Below are positions 43,817 through 52,379 of a stretch of DNA of 64,000 bases, piece by piece. Numbering within the stretch: the first letter of the stretch is position 1; each line of letters begins with the position of its first letter. Position numbers and translations under genes: made by a program. The stretch lies in assembly GCA_028282885.1 (NCBI GenBank), contig JANQGX010000088.1, positions 62,001-126,000 on the forward strand, written 5' to 3'. The notes below the pieces were generated by a model, which worked only from the letters and a program-made list of their open reading frames with translations, searched no databases and was not told the DNA's origin. The stretch comes from SAR324 cluster bacterium (GTDB lineage Bacteria; SAR324; XYD2-FULL-50-16).

Positions 43817-45097
43817 TTAGAGAAATCCCAAAATCCCGGGAAGGTACAAACTCAATCCCGGAACCAGGATGATGACGAGTAAAAAAATCAGTTCAACTAT
43901 CACAAACGGCAAGGTCTCACGTGCCAGACGCCAATAATTCTCTCCCGACACGCTGGAAACAATAATCAATACTCCGCCAAACGGTGGGGTGATCATCCCC
44001 AGAGTCAAATTGAAACAAAGCACCACGCCTAAATGAATCGGCTCGAATCCTTGAGCAACCAGCACCGGGCCAAATAAAGGAACCAGCAGAAACAAGGCCA
44101 TGGGTACATTCATAACCATCCCCGCCAGCAGAAACACCGCATTAACCAAAAGAAGGAACTTAATCCCTGTCAAACCCGCTTCCAGCGCAAGGTCCGCTAT
44201 CATTTGAGGCCACTGAAGAAGCGAGCCGATCCAGGCAGCACACGCGGCTGCTGACATGACCATAAAAATCATGCCTGAGAGAATGGCAGTCCTTCTTAAG
44301 CTTTCTGAAATAGCTCCCCAGGTTAGATGCTTATAAACAAAGCCGGCCGCTAATGCCGCAACAACCGAAAGCCCGGCAGCTTCCGTAGGTGTTACTATCC
44401 CGAATACAATACCCCCAAGTATAATCACGGGTAGAGTCAATGCCGGCAAACCGGTTTTAAACGATGAAAGAAAAGGCGGAATCCGGATGCCCCTGCCTCC
44501 CGGATGGTTGTACCGTATCGCAAAATAACCATTGGCAATCAATAAAACAACTGACAGTAACAAGCCCGGAACAATACCGGCTGCGAACAAACCTCCTATC
44601 GAGGTCTGCATCAGTGAACCATAAAAGATCATGATGATGCTAGGCGGTATAATCGGGCCGATAATGGCTGAGGCAGCAGTAACAGCACCTGCATAGCGAT
44701 TTGTATAGCCCTGCTTCCGCATTGCGGGAACCAGCGTATTGGTCAATGCTGCCGCATCAGCAGCCGCTGATCCTGAAACACCGGCAAAAAACACACTGGT
44801 CATTATATTCACATGACCCAATCCCCCTTTGAACCGACCAACAATCGACATGGTAAAGTTGATAAGAGCCTGGGTGCTTCCCATTCGGTTCATCACCTCG
44901 CCTGTCAACATAAAAAGAGGCATGGCCATCAGACTGAACGAATCGATCTGACTGAAAACTCGTTGAGGTAAAACCGCTAAATAAGGACCATTATCAGTTA
45001 GCCAAAACACCATTACACCGAGCGCCCCGATAACATAGGCTATTCCCAGTCCGGATAACAAAAACAATACCGTCAATAAAAAGACAATTAATCCCAT
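43817..45097 (-). CDS. dctM: TRAP transporter large permease, DctM-like (426 aa)
   Basis: Twelve or so helices; DctM signatures FAGVSGSAAADAAALTNTLVPAMRKQGY, IIGPIIPPSIIMIFYG and LTLGMITPPFGGVL. It is the first gene of the minus-strand operon, unusual in that the large permease precedes the binding protein and small permease. The promoter with a palindrome lies 76-100 bases upstream. Confidence 0.9.
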   Translation of the reverse strand: MGLIVFLLTVLFLLSGLGIAYVIGALGVMVFWLTDNGPYLAVLPQRVFSQIDSFSLMAMPLFMLTGEVMNRMGSTQALINFTMSIVGRFKGGLGHVNIMTSVFFAGVSGSAAADAAALTNTLVPAMRKQGYTNRYAGAVTAASAIIGPIIPPSIIMIFYGSLMQTSIGGLFAAGIVPGLLLSVVLLIANGYFAIRYNHPGGRGIRIPPFLSSFKTGLPALTLPVIILGGIVFGIVTPTEAAGLSVVAALAAGFVYKHLTWGAISESLRRTAILSGMIFMVMSAAACAAWIGSLLQWPQMIADLALEAGLTGIKFLLLVNAVFLLAGMVMNVPMALFLLVPLFGPVLVAQGFEPIHLGVVLCFNLTLGMITPPFGGVLIIVSSVSGENYWRLARETLPFVIVELIFLLVIILVPGLSLYLPGILGFL

Positions 45098-45164
45098 GAT
45101 TCATTCCCGGTCGCTCAAATGTGAAGAACAAGAGATCTAAAAACGGATGACAATTTATTTTTCA

Positions 45165-45201
45165 TATATAGCTATATAGTTATTTACATTTTATCTGTCA
45201 A
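45165..45201 (-). promoter_or_regulatory. TRAP operon promoter with GntR-type palindrome
   Basis: Minus strand: TTGACA (45196-45201), 17 bases, TATATA (45173-45178). The palindrome TATATAGCTATATA (45165-45178) covers the -10 box. The same layout appears at 46325-46363. Confidence 0.8.
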
Positions 45202-45430
45202 GAAAAAAATTTGTTTTTCAAAATGCTCTTTAGTATGGTGCTTTGTATTGAAGACATCAGCAAGGGTGACTTGCCAAAAAAGTCGAAATAGACAGAATTC
45301 CCTGATTCCTTTATGTCTAGTTGTTACTTGGACCGACTGAATCCGTTATAAAACCAAATCCTGAATGGGATAATAGTTGGACAACCGAATAGTTTCACCT
45401 TTTTTAAAGATAACAAGAGACTGTTAAAAA

Positions 45431-46216
45431 TTGACCGAGAATTTCTACAAGAAGTACCGAACAAACCCTGCTGACGGTCTGCCGAAATATGCAGAACTTC
45501 GTGAAATCATACGAGCAGCTGTTAATGATGATTACTGGCGAGAAGGTGATAAACTTCCGGCCGAAAATGTGATCGCCAGTATCACACCTTACAGTTTGGG
45601 GACGGTTCAAAAAGCTCTTGGCGCGCTGGTTAAAGAAGGCGTTCTCATTCGCCACCACGGGCGCGGAACCTTTGTTGCTGAAGCCGGAAAACACCCGGAG
45701 ATGGATAAACCCTGGCATTGTCGATTTGCTCTAAACGAAGAGGATGAGCCACTGCCTATTTATCCAAAAGTTATCCTTCGAAACCGGATCAGAAGCAACG
45801 AAAAATGGGCCAAGATGCTCGCTCCGGATGGCGGGTATCTTATTCAAATCGACAGGATCATCAGTATTGATCATCAGTTTCCAGTCTATGTAAAGTTTTA
45901 TCTCAGCGATTCCCGCTTTGGTAGTTTCATGGAAAAGCACTTCGAAGAGCTGGAAAAAACAAACTTCAAAACCATTCTTCACACGGAATACAATGTTGCT
46001 GTATCACACATGAATTATTCCCTCCGCTTCGAAACCTTCTCCAAAGAAATTGCGGAACAGATTGAATCTAAATCCAAAACAACCGGTATTGTTTACGAAA
46101 TTCTCGCCAACACTGCCTCCTTTGATCCCATCTACTACCAGGAGATCTTTATCCCCCCCAATCATCTGAAGCTCTTAATTGGTGACCCCACAGGCATTCC
46201 TGACATCTGGAAATAA
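45431..46216 (+). CDS. GntR-family regulator with UTRA domain, HutC type (261 aa)
   Basis: Winged helix: LPKYAELREIIRAAVNDDYWREGDKLPAENVIAS, PYSLGTVQKALGALVKEGVLIRHHGRGTFV. The C-terminal 160 residues form a UTRA ligand domain. A TAA sits two codons upstream in frame and no ATG is near, so TTG at 45431 is the start. Binding sites with inverted repeats flank it on both sides, in the promoters of the TRAP operon and of the UGSC-like gene. Confidence 0.85.
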   Translation: MTENFYKKYRTNPADGLPKYAELREIIRAAVNDDYWREGDKLPAENVIASITPYSLGTVQKALGALVKEGVLIRHHGRGTFVAEAGKHPEMDKPWHCRFALNEEDEPLPIYPKVILRNRIRSNEKWAKMLAPDGGYLIQIDRIISIDHQFPVYVKFYLSDSRFGSFMEKHFEELEKTNFKTILHTEYNVAVSHMNYSLRFETFSKEIAEQIESKSKTTGIVYEILANTASFDPIYYQEIFIPPNHLKLLIGDPTGIPDIWK

Positions 46217-46324
46217 AAGATATCCCATTCTTCAATCAACCATCGCTCCATTCATTTTTGCAGTCAGTCCCCTTCCGCTGCTGCCTGCCCGGAAATCACA
46301 TTTTCGTCTTTTCAGATTTTTTCC

Positions 46325-46363
46325 TTGACATTGATATTTCATATTACTATATAGCTCTATAGT
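46325..46363 (+). promoter_or_regulatory. Promoter of the UGSC-like gene with matching GntR-type palindrome
   Basis: TTGACA (46325-46330), 17 bases, TATATA (46348-46353). ACTATATAGCTCTATAGT (46346-46363) is an 18-bp palindrome with one mismatch, centred on AGCT like the site at 45165-45178. Leader of about 180 bases follows. Confidence 0.8.
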
Positions 46364-46541
46364 TATTAGTCATTATTCAAGTCGATCCTGAGAATCAACG
46401 GTTTAGGTTTCAGCTACAGTCCTGATCATTCCATATCGTTAGTCATCATCTTTTCGGATTGGGGTCATCCAATCTGTGGCTCGCAAATTGGAATGTCATT
46501 TTCATTTTGGATCGAATGTTTAAATCTTAAAACGGAGGTTA

Positions 46542-48257
46542 ATGATGAATCCTTCTAATTTTGAACTTATTGATCCCCGTGGATCCCAACCTAAAGCTGA
46601 TTTGCAATTAGCTCCCAGACCCAGTTTAGATGAGTTGAAGCGTGGACCGATTCTCTTCTATAACAACACAAAGCTTTTTTTCTGCAACTACAATGAAATA
46701 TTTGAGCAGGTTAAACGGAACTTGATTCGTGATGGAATTGAGAACTTTATTGATTTTGTAGAGACTGTCAGAGGAAAAACCAGGGAAGACTTAAAAGCAT
46801 ATGCAGCCAAACTGGCAAAATCGAATCCCGTGGCCGCGATTGTCGCATTGGGTGATATGGGAACCAGTCCTGCCACCACAATAGTTTCCATCGAACTCGA
46901 AAAACTCGGAATCCCCACCTTATATTTCACAGCACCTCCGGGAACGGCGTTAGTAAAAGCTGTCGCGTATTACCAGGCTGGAAGGCTTTGTATCACTTCA
47001 GTCGATATCTACCAGGGCAGTACTGTTGAGGAGATTCGAGCAGAGGTGGACAAACAGTGGACGTCAATAATGGAAGCTTTGACACTGCCAAAGGGGCAGA
47101 TAGAAAACCGGGCCGATTTGAGGTTTGAGCTGGATGGAGACGTTCCATCGCGCAATGGAATAATCCGGCTGGACGAACTAAAGACAAATCATGTCGCAAG
47201 CTCGTCAGACCCGGGAGCCGGGTTGGAGGAAGTAACAGACCTTTTTAATAAACTAAACATCAGTGATGGGCTACCAATCATTCCCCCCACAAAGAACAGG
47301 CTGGAGAGCATGTTTGCCTACACTCCTTTAGATGCAGATACCGTTCTGGCTGAAGAAATCGGACCTACAGGCAAGGACATAAAAGTCTGGGATATTGCAG
47401 TTGCTGCAGTAATGGCCGGTTGTAAACCGCAATATATGCCGGTGTTGATAGCAGCGTTTCAGGCCATGGCCGATCCCGGATATAACTTTCTGCAATCGGT
47501 TACCACATCTCATCCCGGCGGTAACATGGTTCTGGTAAGTGGTCCTCTTACCAAGGAACTGGGCCTATACGGCGGGCAGGGTTGCCTGGGTCCCGGATTC
47601 CAGGCAAACCTTACCATCGGGCGAGCCGTAAATCTGGTATTGATCAACTGCTGCCGCTCAGTACCCGGATACGCCGACCTATCCTGTATCTCCTCCCAGG
47701 CTGAATTGACTTACTGTTTTGGGGAAGATCCGGAATTAACACCCTGGCAAACCATTAATTGTGATCGGTACAATCCATCAACCACCACAGTATATGTCCT
47801 GAAAGCCGAGCCGCCCCATGACATCATTGATTTTTTAAGCTTAAGCAGTGAAGACCTGCTGGATACGATTATTGATTCAGCCACGACGCTGGGCAGTAAC
47901 AATGCTTATATACCCGGCCCGCTGGTTGTTGTTTTAACCCCGGACCATGCCTGGTTGCTGAACCGTGAAGGATGGGATAAGGACAGCCTTCGCAACTATA
48001 TTCATCAAAGGGCACACCATCCTACACCCATGGTCAGAAACCGGGGATTGGTGCCAGTCAGGCCCGAAAGCTTTGACAAAAAACACCCCATGCCGGTAAC
48101 ACGCAATCCCGAGGATATTGAAATCGTTGTGGCAGGCGGCAGGGGTGGTCATTCAGCTATTATTCTTCCCTGGGCGCTTCACAGCGAGGCTATTGTTAAA
48201 CCGATCCTGCTGCCGAACGGGACGGTTCCGGATAATATTGAAAACTTTAAACGGTGA
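46542..48257 (+). CDS. UGSC-family-like protein with altered active motif (571 aa)
   Basis: Residues about 35-175 resemble the UGSC thiol/seleno domain: PVAAIVALGDMGTSPATT, then IELEKLGIPTLYFTAPPG. The motif that is U-G-S-C or C-G-S-C in relatives reads M106-G-T-S. The C-terminal 350 residues form a second domain (ISDGLPIIPPTKNRLESMF, VMAGCKPQYMPVLIAAFQAM, GQGCLGPGFQANLTIGRAVNL) known mainly as a UGSC-associated domain of unknown function. GGAGG precedes the first ATG. Its promoter is shared in type with the TRAP operon. Confidence 0.7.
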   Translation: MMNPSNFELIDPRGSQPKADLQLAPRPSLDELKRGPILFYNNTKLFFCNYNEIFEQVKRNLIRDGIENFIDFVETVRGKTREDLKAYAAKLAKSNPVAAIVALGDMGTSPATTIVSIELEKLGIPTLYFTAPPGTALVKAVAYYQAGRLCITSVDIYQGSTVEEIRAEVDKQWTSIMEALTLPKGQIENRADLRFELDGDVPSRNGIIRLDELKTNHVASSSDPGAGLEEVTDLFNKLNISDGLPIIPPTKNRLESMFAYTPLDADTVLAEEIGPTGKDIKVWDIAVAAVMAGCKPQYMPVLIAAFQAMADPGYNFLQSVTTSHPGGNMVLVSGPLTKELGLYGGQGCLGPGFQANLTIGRAVNLVLINCCRSVPGYADLSCISSQAELTYCFGEDPELTPWQTINCDRYNPSTTTVYVLKAEPPHDIIDFLSLSSEDLLDTIIDSATTLGSNNAYIPGPLVVVLTPDHAWLLNREGWDKDSLRNYIHQRAHHPTPMVRNRGLVPVRPESFDKKHPMPVTRNPEDIEIVVAGGRGGHSAIILPWALHSEAIVKPILLPNGTVPDNIENFKR

Positions 48258-48378
48258 CAAAACTCTAAATCGCCGATAAAGTCAGGTCGATAACCATGGA
48301 AAACCGACCGGGCCGGTTCCGGGGTTCAATCTCGTCTCGACAAAGCTATTCAGCACAATTCTCAATGAGGGGTATTTA

Positions 48379-49287
48379 ATGACAAAACCAAATGCAAAGG
48401 TCTGGTTTAATGGTGCACTTATCAATCATGAACAGGCTACCGTCCCTCTGCTATCCCATGGGTTTTCCAGGGGATCAGCGGTCTTCGAAATATTCGGTAT
48501 CCACCCCGGGCCTGATGGTCCGGTGGCATTTCGTATGGATCAGCATTTGGAGCGTTTACGAAACAGTGTTGATGCACTTGAAATGGAGCTTGTACAGTCG
48601 GACGATGAAATCATTGATGGTGTGGCAAAAACTGTAAGAGCCAATCAAATCGGGCGCGGGCTCATAAAGATTCTGGCCTATTGGAGCGAAGAGGCTGTCA
48701 TTCAGCTGGTTCTGAATTCAAAGCTTGATATGGCCATCTTCGCCATACCGGAAAGCCATGATCTGGTCCTCGACGCAATGAAAACCCCAATCAGCGCCTG
48801 CTTTTCCAAATGGCGCAAAATCGACCCCTTAACAGTTCCTGTAGGTGCCAAAGCTTGCTCCAACTATCTTAACGGATACCTTGCAAGACGAGATGCCAAC
48901 AATCGAGGATTCGACACAGGAATCATGCTGGGGACAGATGGTTTCCTTGCTGAAGGAGGTACGGAGGCCGTTTTTATTGTTAAGGATGGTGAATTGAAAA
49001 CGCCACCTCTTGGTCGTGTGTTATCCAGCATCTCACGCAAGTCGATTCTTGAAGCAGCCCCGGTTTTGGGAGTTCCTGTCTCAGAGACGATGATCACGAA
49101 AGAAGAGGTAATCAACGCGGACGAGATTTTTACTGCACATTCCGGCACGAAAGTACATCCTGTCTCTCGGTTTGAGGAGAGGGATCTTGACGCACCCGGA
49201 CCAGTGACAATGCAGTTGGTTAGTTTTTTTGAACAGATATTGCATTTGAAGGATGATAGGTTCAACCACTGGTATCAGACGCTATAA
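48379..49287 (+). CDS. Class IV PLP-dependent aminotransferase, IlvE/D-amino-acid type (302 aa)
   Basis: Fold type IV signatures: KVWFNGALINHEQATVPLLSHGFSRGSAVFEIF, MDQHLERL, the PLP-lysine segment VPVGAKACSNYLNGYLARR, and GFLAEGGTEAVFIVKDGELKTPPLGRVLSSISR. The substrate is an amino acid or amine; in this cluster it may deaminate a compound released by the M81-like protein. GGGGTATTTA is before the ATG. Confidence 0.9.
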   Translation: MTKPNAKVWFNGALINHEQATVPLLSHGFSRGSAVFEIFGIHPGPDGPVAFRMDQHLERLRNSVDALEMELVQSDDEIIDGVAKTVRANQIGRGLIKILAYWSEEAVIQLVLNSKLDMAIFAIPESHDLVLDAMKTPISACFSKWRKIDPLTVPVGAKACSNYLNGYLARRDANNRGFDTGIMLGTDGFLAEGGTEAVFIVKDGELKTPPLGRVLSSISRKSILEAAPVLGVPVSETMITKEEVINADEIFTAHSGTKVHPVSRFEERDLDAPGPVTMQLVSFFEQILHLKDDRFNHWYQTL

Positions 49288-49321
49288 GCAGATTGAGGAA
49301 GATATAAACCAATCAAGGCCG

Positions 49322-49638
49322 CAAAGGGCCCTTGGAGGCCGGAGCAACCGTCAAAGAGCTTTCCTGTATTCTGGCGCTGGTTATGCGGGAAGCAGCAGGA
49401 GCCGATGATTGCTGGACTCACGATGTCATTGGTGACTGGGGTGAAATCATCAAAGGCAATGTTAACTGTGACTGTCAGAAATAAGGATCTTCCAGCCGTG
49501 TTCGACGGCTGGAAACCGATTCAGGAGTAATCGATGAAGGACATCACTCAAATACGGGTGGGGAAGCATACCATCGGTATCACCGGGTTAAAACAGGCCC
49601 TGGAAGAGTTGGCAGCACAATCACATGAGATGGCCGAT
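49322..49638. repeat. Direct repeat R, right copy (317 bp)
   Basis: See 35848-36165. It is joined to the upstream catabolic module 34 bases after the aminotransferase gene, and continues without a break into the intact thioredoxin-like gene. Confidence 0.9.
49323..49484 (+). pseudogene. CMD gene remnant, 3' half only
   Basis: The frame reads KGPLEAGATVKELS and continues to CDCQK and TAA, as in the intact gene at 35687-36010, but has no start or N-terminal half; the break coincides with the left edge of the repeat. Confidence 0.85.
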
Positions 49639-50028
49639 GTTGAGATTGCCGACCTCTTATTGGAAAAGCTCTCCAAACGAAACTATATCAGCCCGGGATC
49701 CAGGGATAACTATCGGCAGGCTTTCCTTCGCGAATTTAAAAAAGAGAGGGGTGAGCCGGTGGCCGAAGAGCCTGCGGATGGATTGCAGATTAAGGTGCTG
49801 GGGGCCGGCTGTGCCAGATGCGACCGACTGGAGCGGGAAGTAATGGATATTCTTTCCGAAAATGGGATCGTCGCAGAACTGGAGCACGTCAGGGAGCTGA
49901 ACGAAATCAGCAGCTACGGTGTGATGGGAACACCGGCGCTGGTGATCAACGGTGAAGTCAAATCCGTCGGCATTGTCCCCTCCCGTTCAAAAATCAGGAA
50001 TTGGCTTGCTGATGCCGTCGACAGTTAG
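49534..50028 (+). CDS. Thioredoxin-like protein with helical N-terminal domain (164 aa)
   Basis: Residues 1-75 are a helical domain (GLKQALEELAAQSHEMADVEIADLLLEKLSKRNYI). Residues about 84-164 are an MTH895-type thioredoxin with CARC (VLGAGCARCDRLERE), GVMGTPALVINGEVKSVGIVP. It is intact here, and the 5' part is duplicated at 36061. It belonged downstream of the CMD gene before the split. Confidence 0.85.
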   Translation: MKDITQIRVGKHTIGITGLKQALEELAAQSHEMADVEIADLLLEKLSKRNYISPGSRDNYRQAFLREFKKERGEPVAEEPADGLQIKVLGAGCARCDRLEREVMDILSENGIVAELEHVRELNEISSYGVMGTPALVINGEVKSVGIVPSRSKIRNWLADAVDS

Positions 50029-50046
50029 AACTATAGTGCACCCCTC

Positions 50047-51081
50047 TCATGGATGCATCCATTCGATTGGCTGAGACCAAAGTGTCAGGGTTTGACCCAG
50101 GTTCATGGATTTTGCTTTGCGATAGACAAGAGTGCCCACAGAGATATCTTCGATTGCCAGACCCAACGGTGCGAAATAGATCCGCTCGTGCTCATTTTCC
50201 CGACCCGTCTTGGTCCCAATAATGACATCGCCGAGATTGGCCGAAATATCTTTATCCCTGATCGCTCCCCTTTCATGAAGTTGAGCCAGCAAAGGCGTCT
50301 TTCGATGTTTTACCTCCTCCCAATTATCCACCACAATTTTGTCAGCCTCGGTGATTACTCTTTCCTCTTCTTCCTGATATGATCCTACGTGTATGACGAG
50401 GCTCCCGGACCCAATCCAGGACTCCATAACAATCGGTTTGTCCGATACGGTAGCGGTGATAATGATATCAGATTTCCTCACGGCGGCTTCGGCATTTTCC
50501 ACTACTTCAGTCTCAACCTCGTACTCCTTTTCAATCCAAGATCCCAACTTCGCTGCGTTTTCTGAAATAACATCAAACAGCTTAACCTTCTTCAGATGAG
50601 GGATATTGTGGATCACTCCCATTACCTGTGTATACGACTGTACACCGCAGCCAATGATACAGAGGACCTCGTTGTTCGTTCCTGCCAAATATTTTGCACC
50701 CACTCCTGACACAGCCCCTGTGCGGAGTGCGCTCAGATAGGTTCCATCCATAATCGCAACCGGAACACCGGTATTTGAATCGTTCAGCACAATCATCGCA
50801 TGAGCCCGGGGAATACCGAATGTCTTGGGATTCCCGGGAAATCCGGCAATCCATTTGATACCGCACATATCAATGCCATCGCCAAGATAGGCTGGCATGG
50901 CATTAATCCGGCCGTGTTCCCTTTCTCCAAGATCCAGAATTGTTTTGGAAGGTAGCAAAACCTTTCCTTCCGATTGGAGTTTCAATGCTTCCTCAACGGC
51001 TTCCAGCGCATCCTTCATACCGAAGCCGGTTGCTAAAATATCCTCCTGTGTTAAAAACAAAATCTCAGGTGTAATTTGCAT
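50047..51081 (-). CDS. Ornithine cyclodeaminase/mu-crystallin-like oxidoreductase (344 aa)
   Basis: Family landmarks: VLLPSKTILDLGEREHGRINAMPAYLG, CGIKWIAGFPGNP, MDGTYLSALRTGAVSGVGAKYLA, LCIIGCGVQSYTQVMGV (nucleotide loop), and IITATVSDKPIV. Members are ornithine cyclodeaminases, ketimine reductases or amino-acid dehydrogenases. It is the last gene in the hydantoinase operon and converges with the thioredoxin gene, 18 bases away. Confidence 0.85.
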   Translation of the reverse strand: MQITPEILFLTQEDILATGFGMKDALEAVEEALKLQSEGKVLLPSKTILDLGEREHGRINAMPAYLGDGIDMCGIKWIAGFPGNPKTFGIPRAHAMIVLNDSNTGVPVAIMDGTYLSALRTGAVSGVGAKYLAGTNNEVLCIIGCGVQSYTQVMGVIHNIPHLKKVKLFDVISENAAKLGSWIEKEYEVETEVVENAEAAVRKSDIIITATVSDKPIVMESWIGSGSLVIHVGSYQEEEERVITEADKIVVDNWEEVKHRKTPLLAQLHERGAIRDKDISANLGDVIIGTKTGRENEHERIYFAPLGLAIEDISVGTLVYRKAKSMNLGQTLTLWSQPIEWMHP

Positions 51082-51193
51082 AATTCCTTGTATTGGCTGC
51101 TGTTTAATAATTAAAATGCGAAATCCAAGACCAACGATACTGATCGAAACCGGCTGATATTGGGGTTCTACCTGTTCCAGTATTCAGATTTCC

Positions 51194-52303
51194 TCATCCG
51201 GCCTGAACCAGGACTTCTCCTTCGCTTGTTATTTCAAATTCCGAGTTCATCCCGATGGACAGATCTTTCAACAAGCTTACAAATTGATCTGCTAGCTCCC
51301 TTTTCATGGTGGGGTATCCGTCCGTGTCCAAAACAACGGGCAACAAGGTCAATCTTTCGAGGGTGGCACCCCTTATCCGAGCATCAACCAGCACTCCTTC
51401 GCGTCGCATAACACCGGATACATTGGCTGCCGTCATTCTCCCCCTGAAAGAGAGATGAGGGGAATTTCCGGAGACCGGAAGCGGCTCAAATACAAAATTT
51501 CCAATGCTGTAAAATATCGGCTTGTTTCGATAAAACTCTACACCGTGTAAGCGATGTGGATGATGACCGAGAATCATATCACATCCCTCATCGATCAAGG
51601 CATGTGCAACTTCACGTTCGTAATCCATAATTGCATCCTGCCCGGCAACTCCCCAGTGCGCCGAGGTAATCACGAAGTCCGCTTCCTGTTTCACTTTTTT
51701 AACCTCCGCCAGGGTAGCGTCGACATCCATTTTTAATGGCATCGTCAGGATGGGAGGAGGAGTACCCGGTTGTTCCTGTGCCAGAGGATTTTCAACTACA
51801 AAAGCGGAGGTTACATGTATGGGTGCGATACCCGGTCGATCAACTGATGCGGCAAATCCCTGGGGCAGGGTTGAAGCAAAGGCCATCATTCCTATCTTGC
51901 CGCCGGCACCTTCCAGCACCTGTGTGGCTCTGGCCTCCTGCAATGTATGACCTCCCCCGATCTGCCGGATTCCCTTCTCTTCCAGAATGGCCAAAGTATC
52001 CTTCAGCCCGTCGATCCCGTAATCCAGCATATGGTTATTGGCAAGGCTGACAATACTGAGACTACAATCTAATAAATCCTCAATCTGTCGGGGATCAGCC
52101 CGCAATGTGTTTTGTTTCTCTGCCCGCACTCCACGGACGGTTAGCGGAGCCTCCAGGTTGATAAAACTGATATCCGCCTCCCTGATTTCATCGAAGACAG
52201 CAATTGTATCCTTCCGGGACATTGCCGCTTCAGGGATTTTACCCTGGGCAAACCAGTCACCGCCTCCTACAAACCTGGTGCAATTCATGTTGATATCTTC
52301 CAT
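51194..52303 (-). CDS. CapA/PgsA-like metallophosphatase-fold protein (369 aa)
   Basis: PGA_cap features: FVGGGDWFAQG, ISFINLEAPLT, SIVSLANNHMLDYGIDGLKDTL, FVITSAHWG, ILGHHPHRLHGVEFYRNKPIFYSIGNFVF. D, N, H and H metal ligands are all present. There is no signal peptide, so it acts in the cytoplasm and not in capsule export. Similar proteins in catabolic operons have no assigned reaction. Confidence 0.85.
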   Translation of the reverse strand: MEDINMNCTRFVGGGDWFAQGKIPEAAMSRKDTIAVFDEIREADISFINLEAPLTVRGVRAEKQNTLRADPRQIEDLLDCSLSIVSLANNHMLDYGIDGLKDTLAILEEKGIRQIGGGHTLQEARATQVLEGAGGKIGMMAFASTLPQGFAASVDRPGIAPIHVTSAFVVENPLAQEQPGTPPPILTMPLKMDVDATLAEVKKVKQEADFVITSAHWGVAGQDAIMDYEREVAHALIDEGCDMILGHHPHRLHGVEFYRNKPIFYSIGNFVFEPLPVSGNSPHLSFRGRMTAANVSGVMRREGVLVDARIRGATLERLTLLPVVLDTDGYPTMKRELADQFVSLLKDLSIGMNSEFEITSEGEVLVQAG

Positions 52304-52379
52304 TTATTTGTTATTAGCTTAATCTTGATATTAGCGCAGAAAAGTCCGGTTCCCAAACCGAATGTTACCGAATCTGGAT

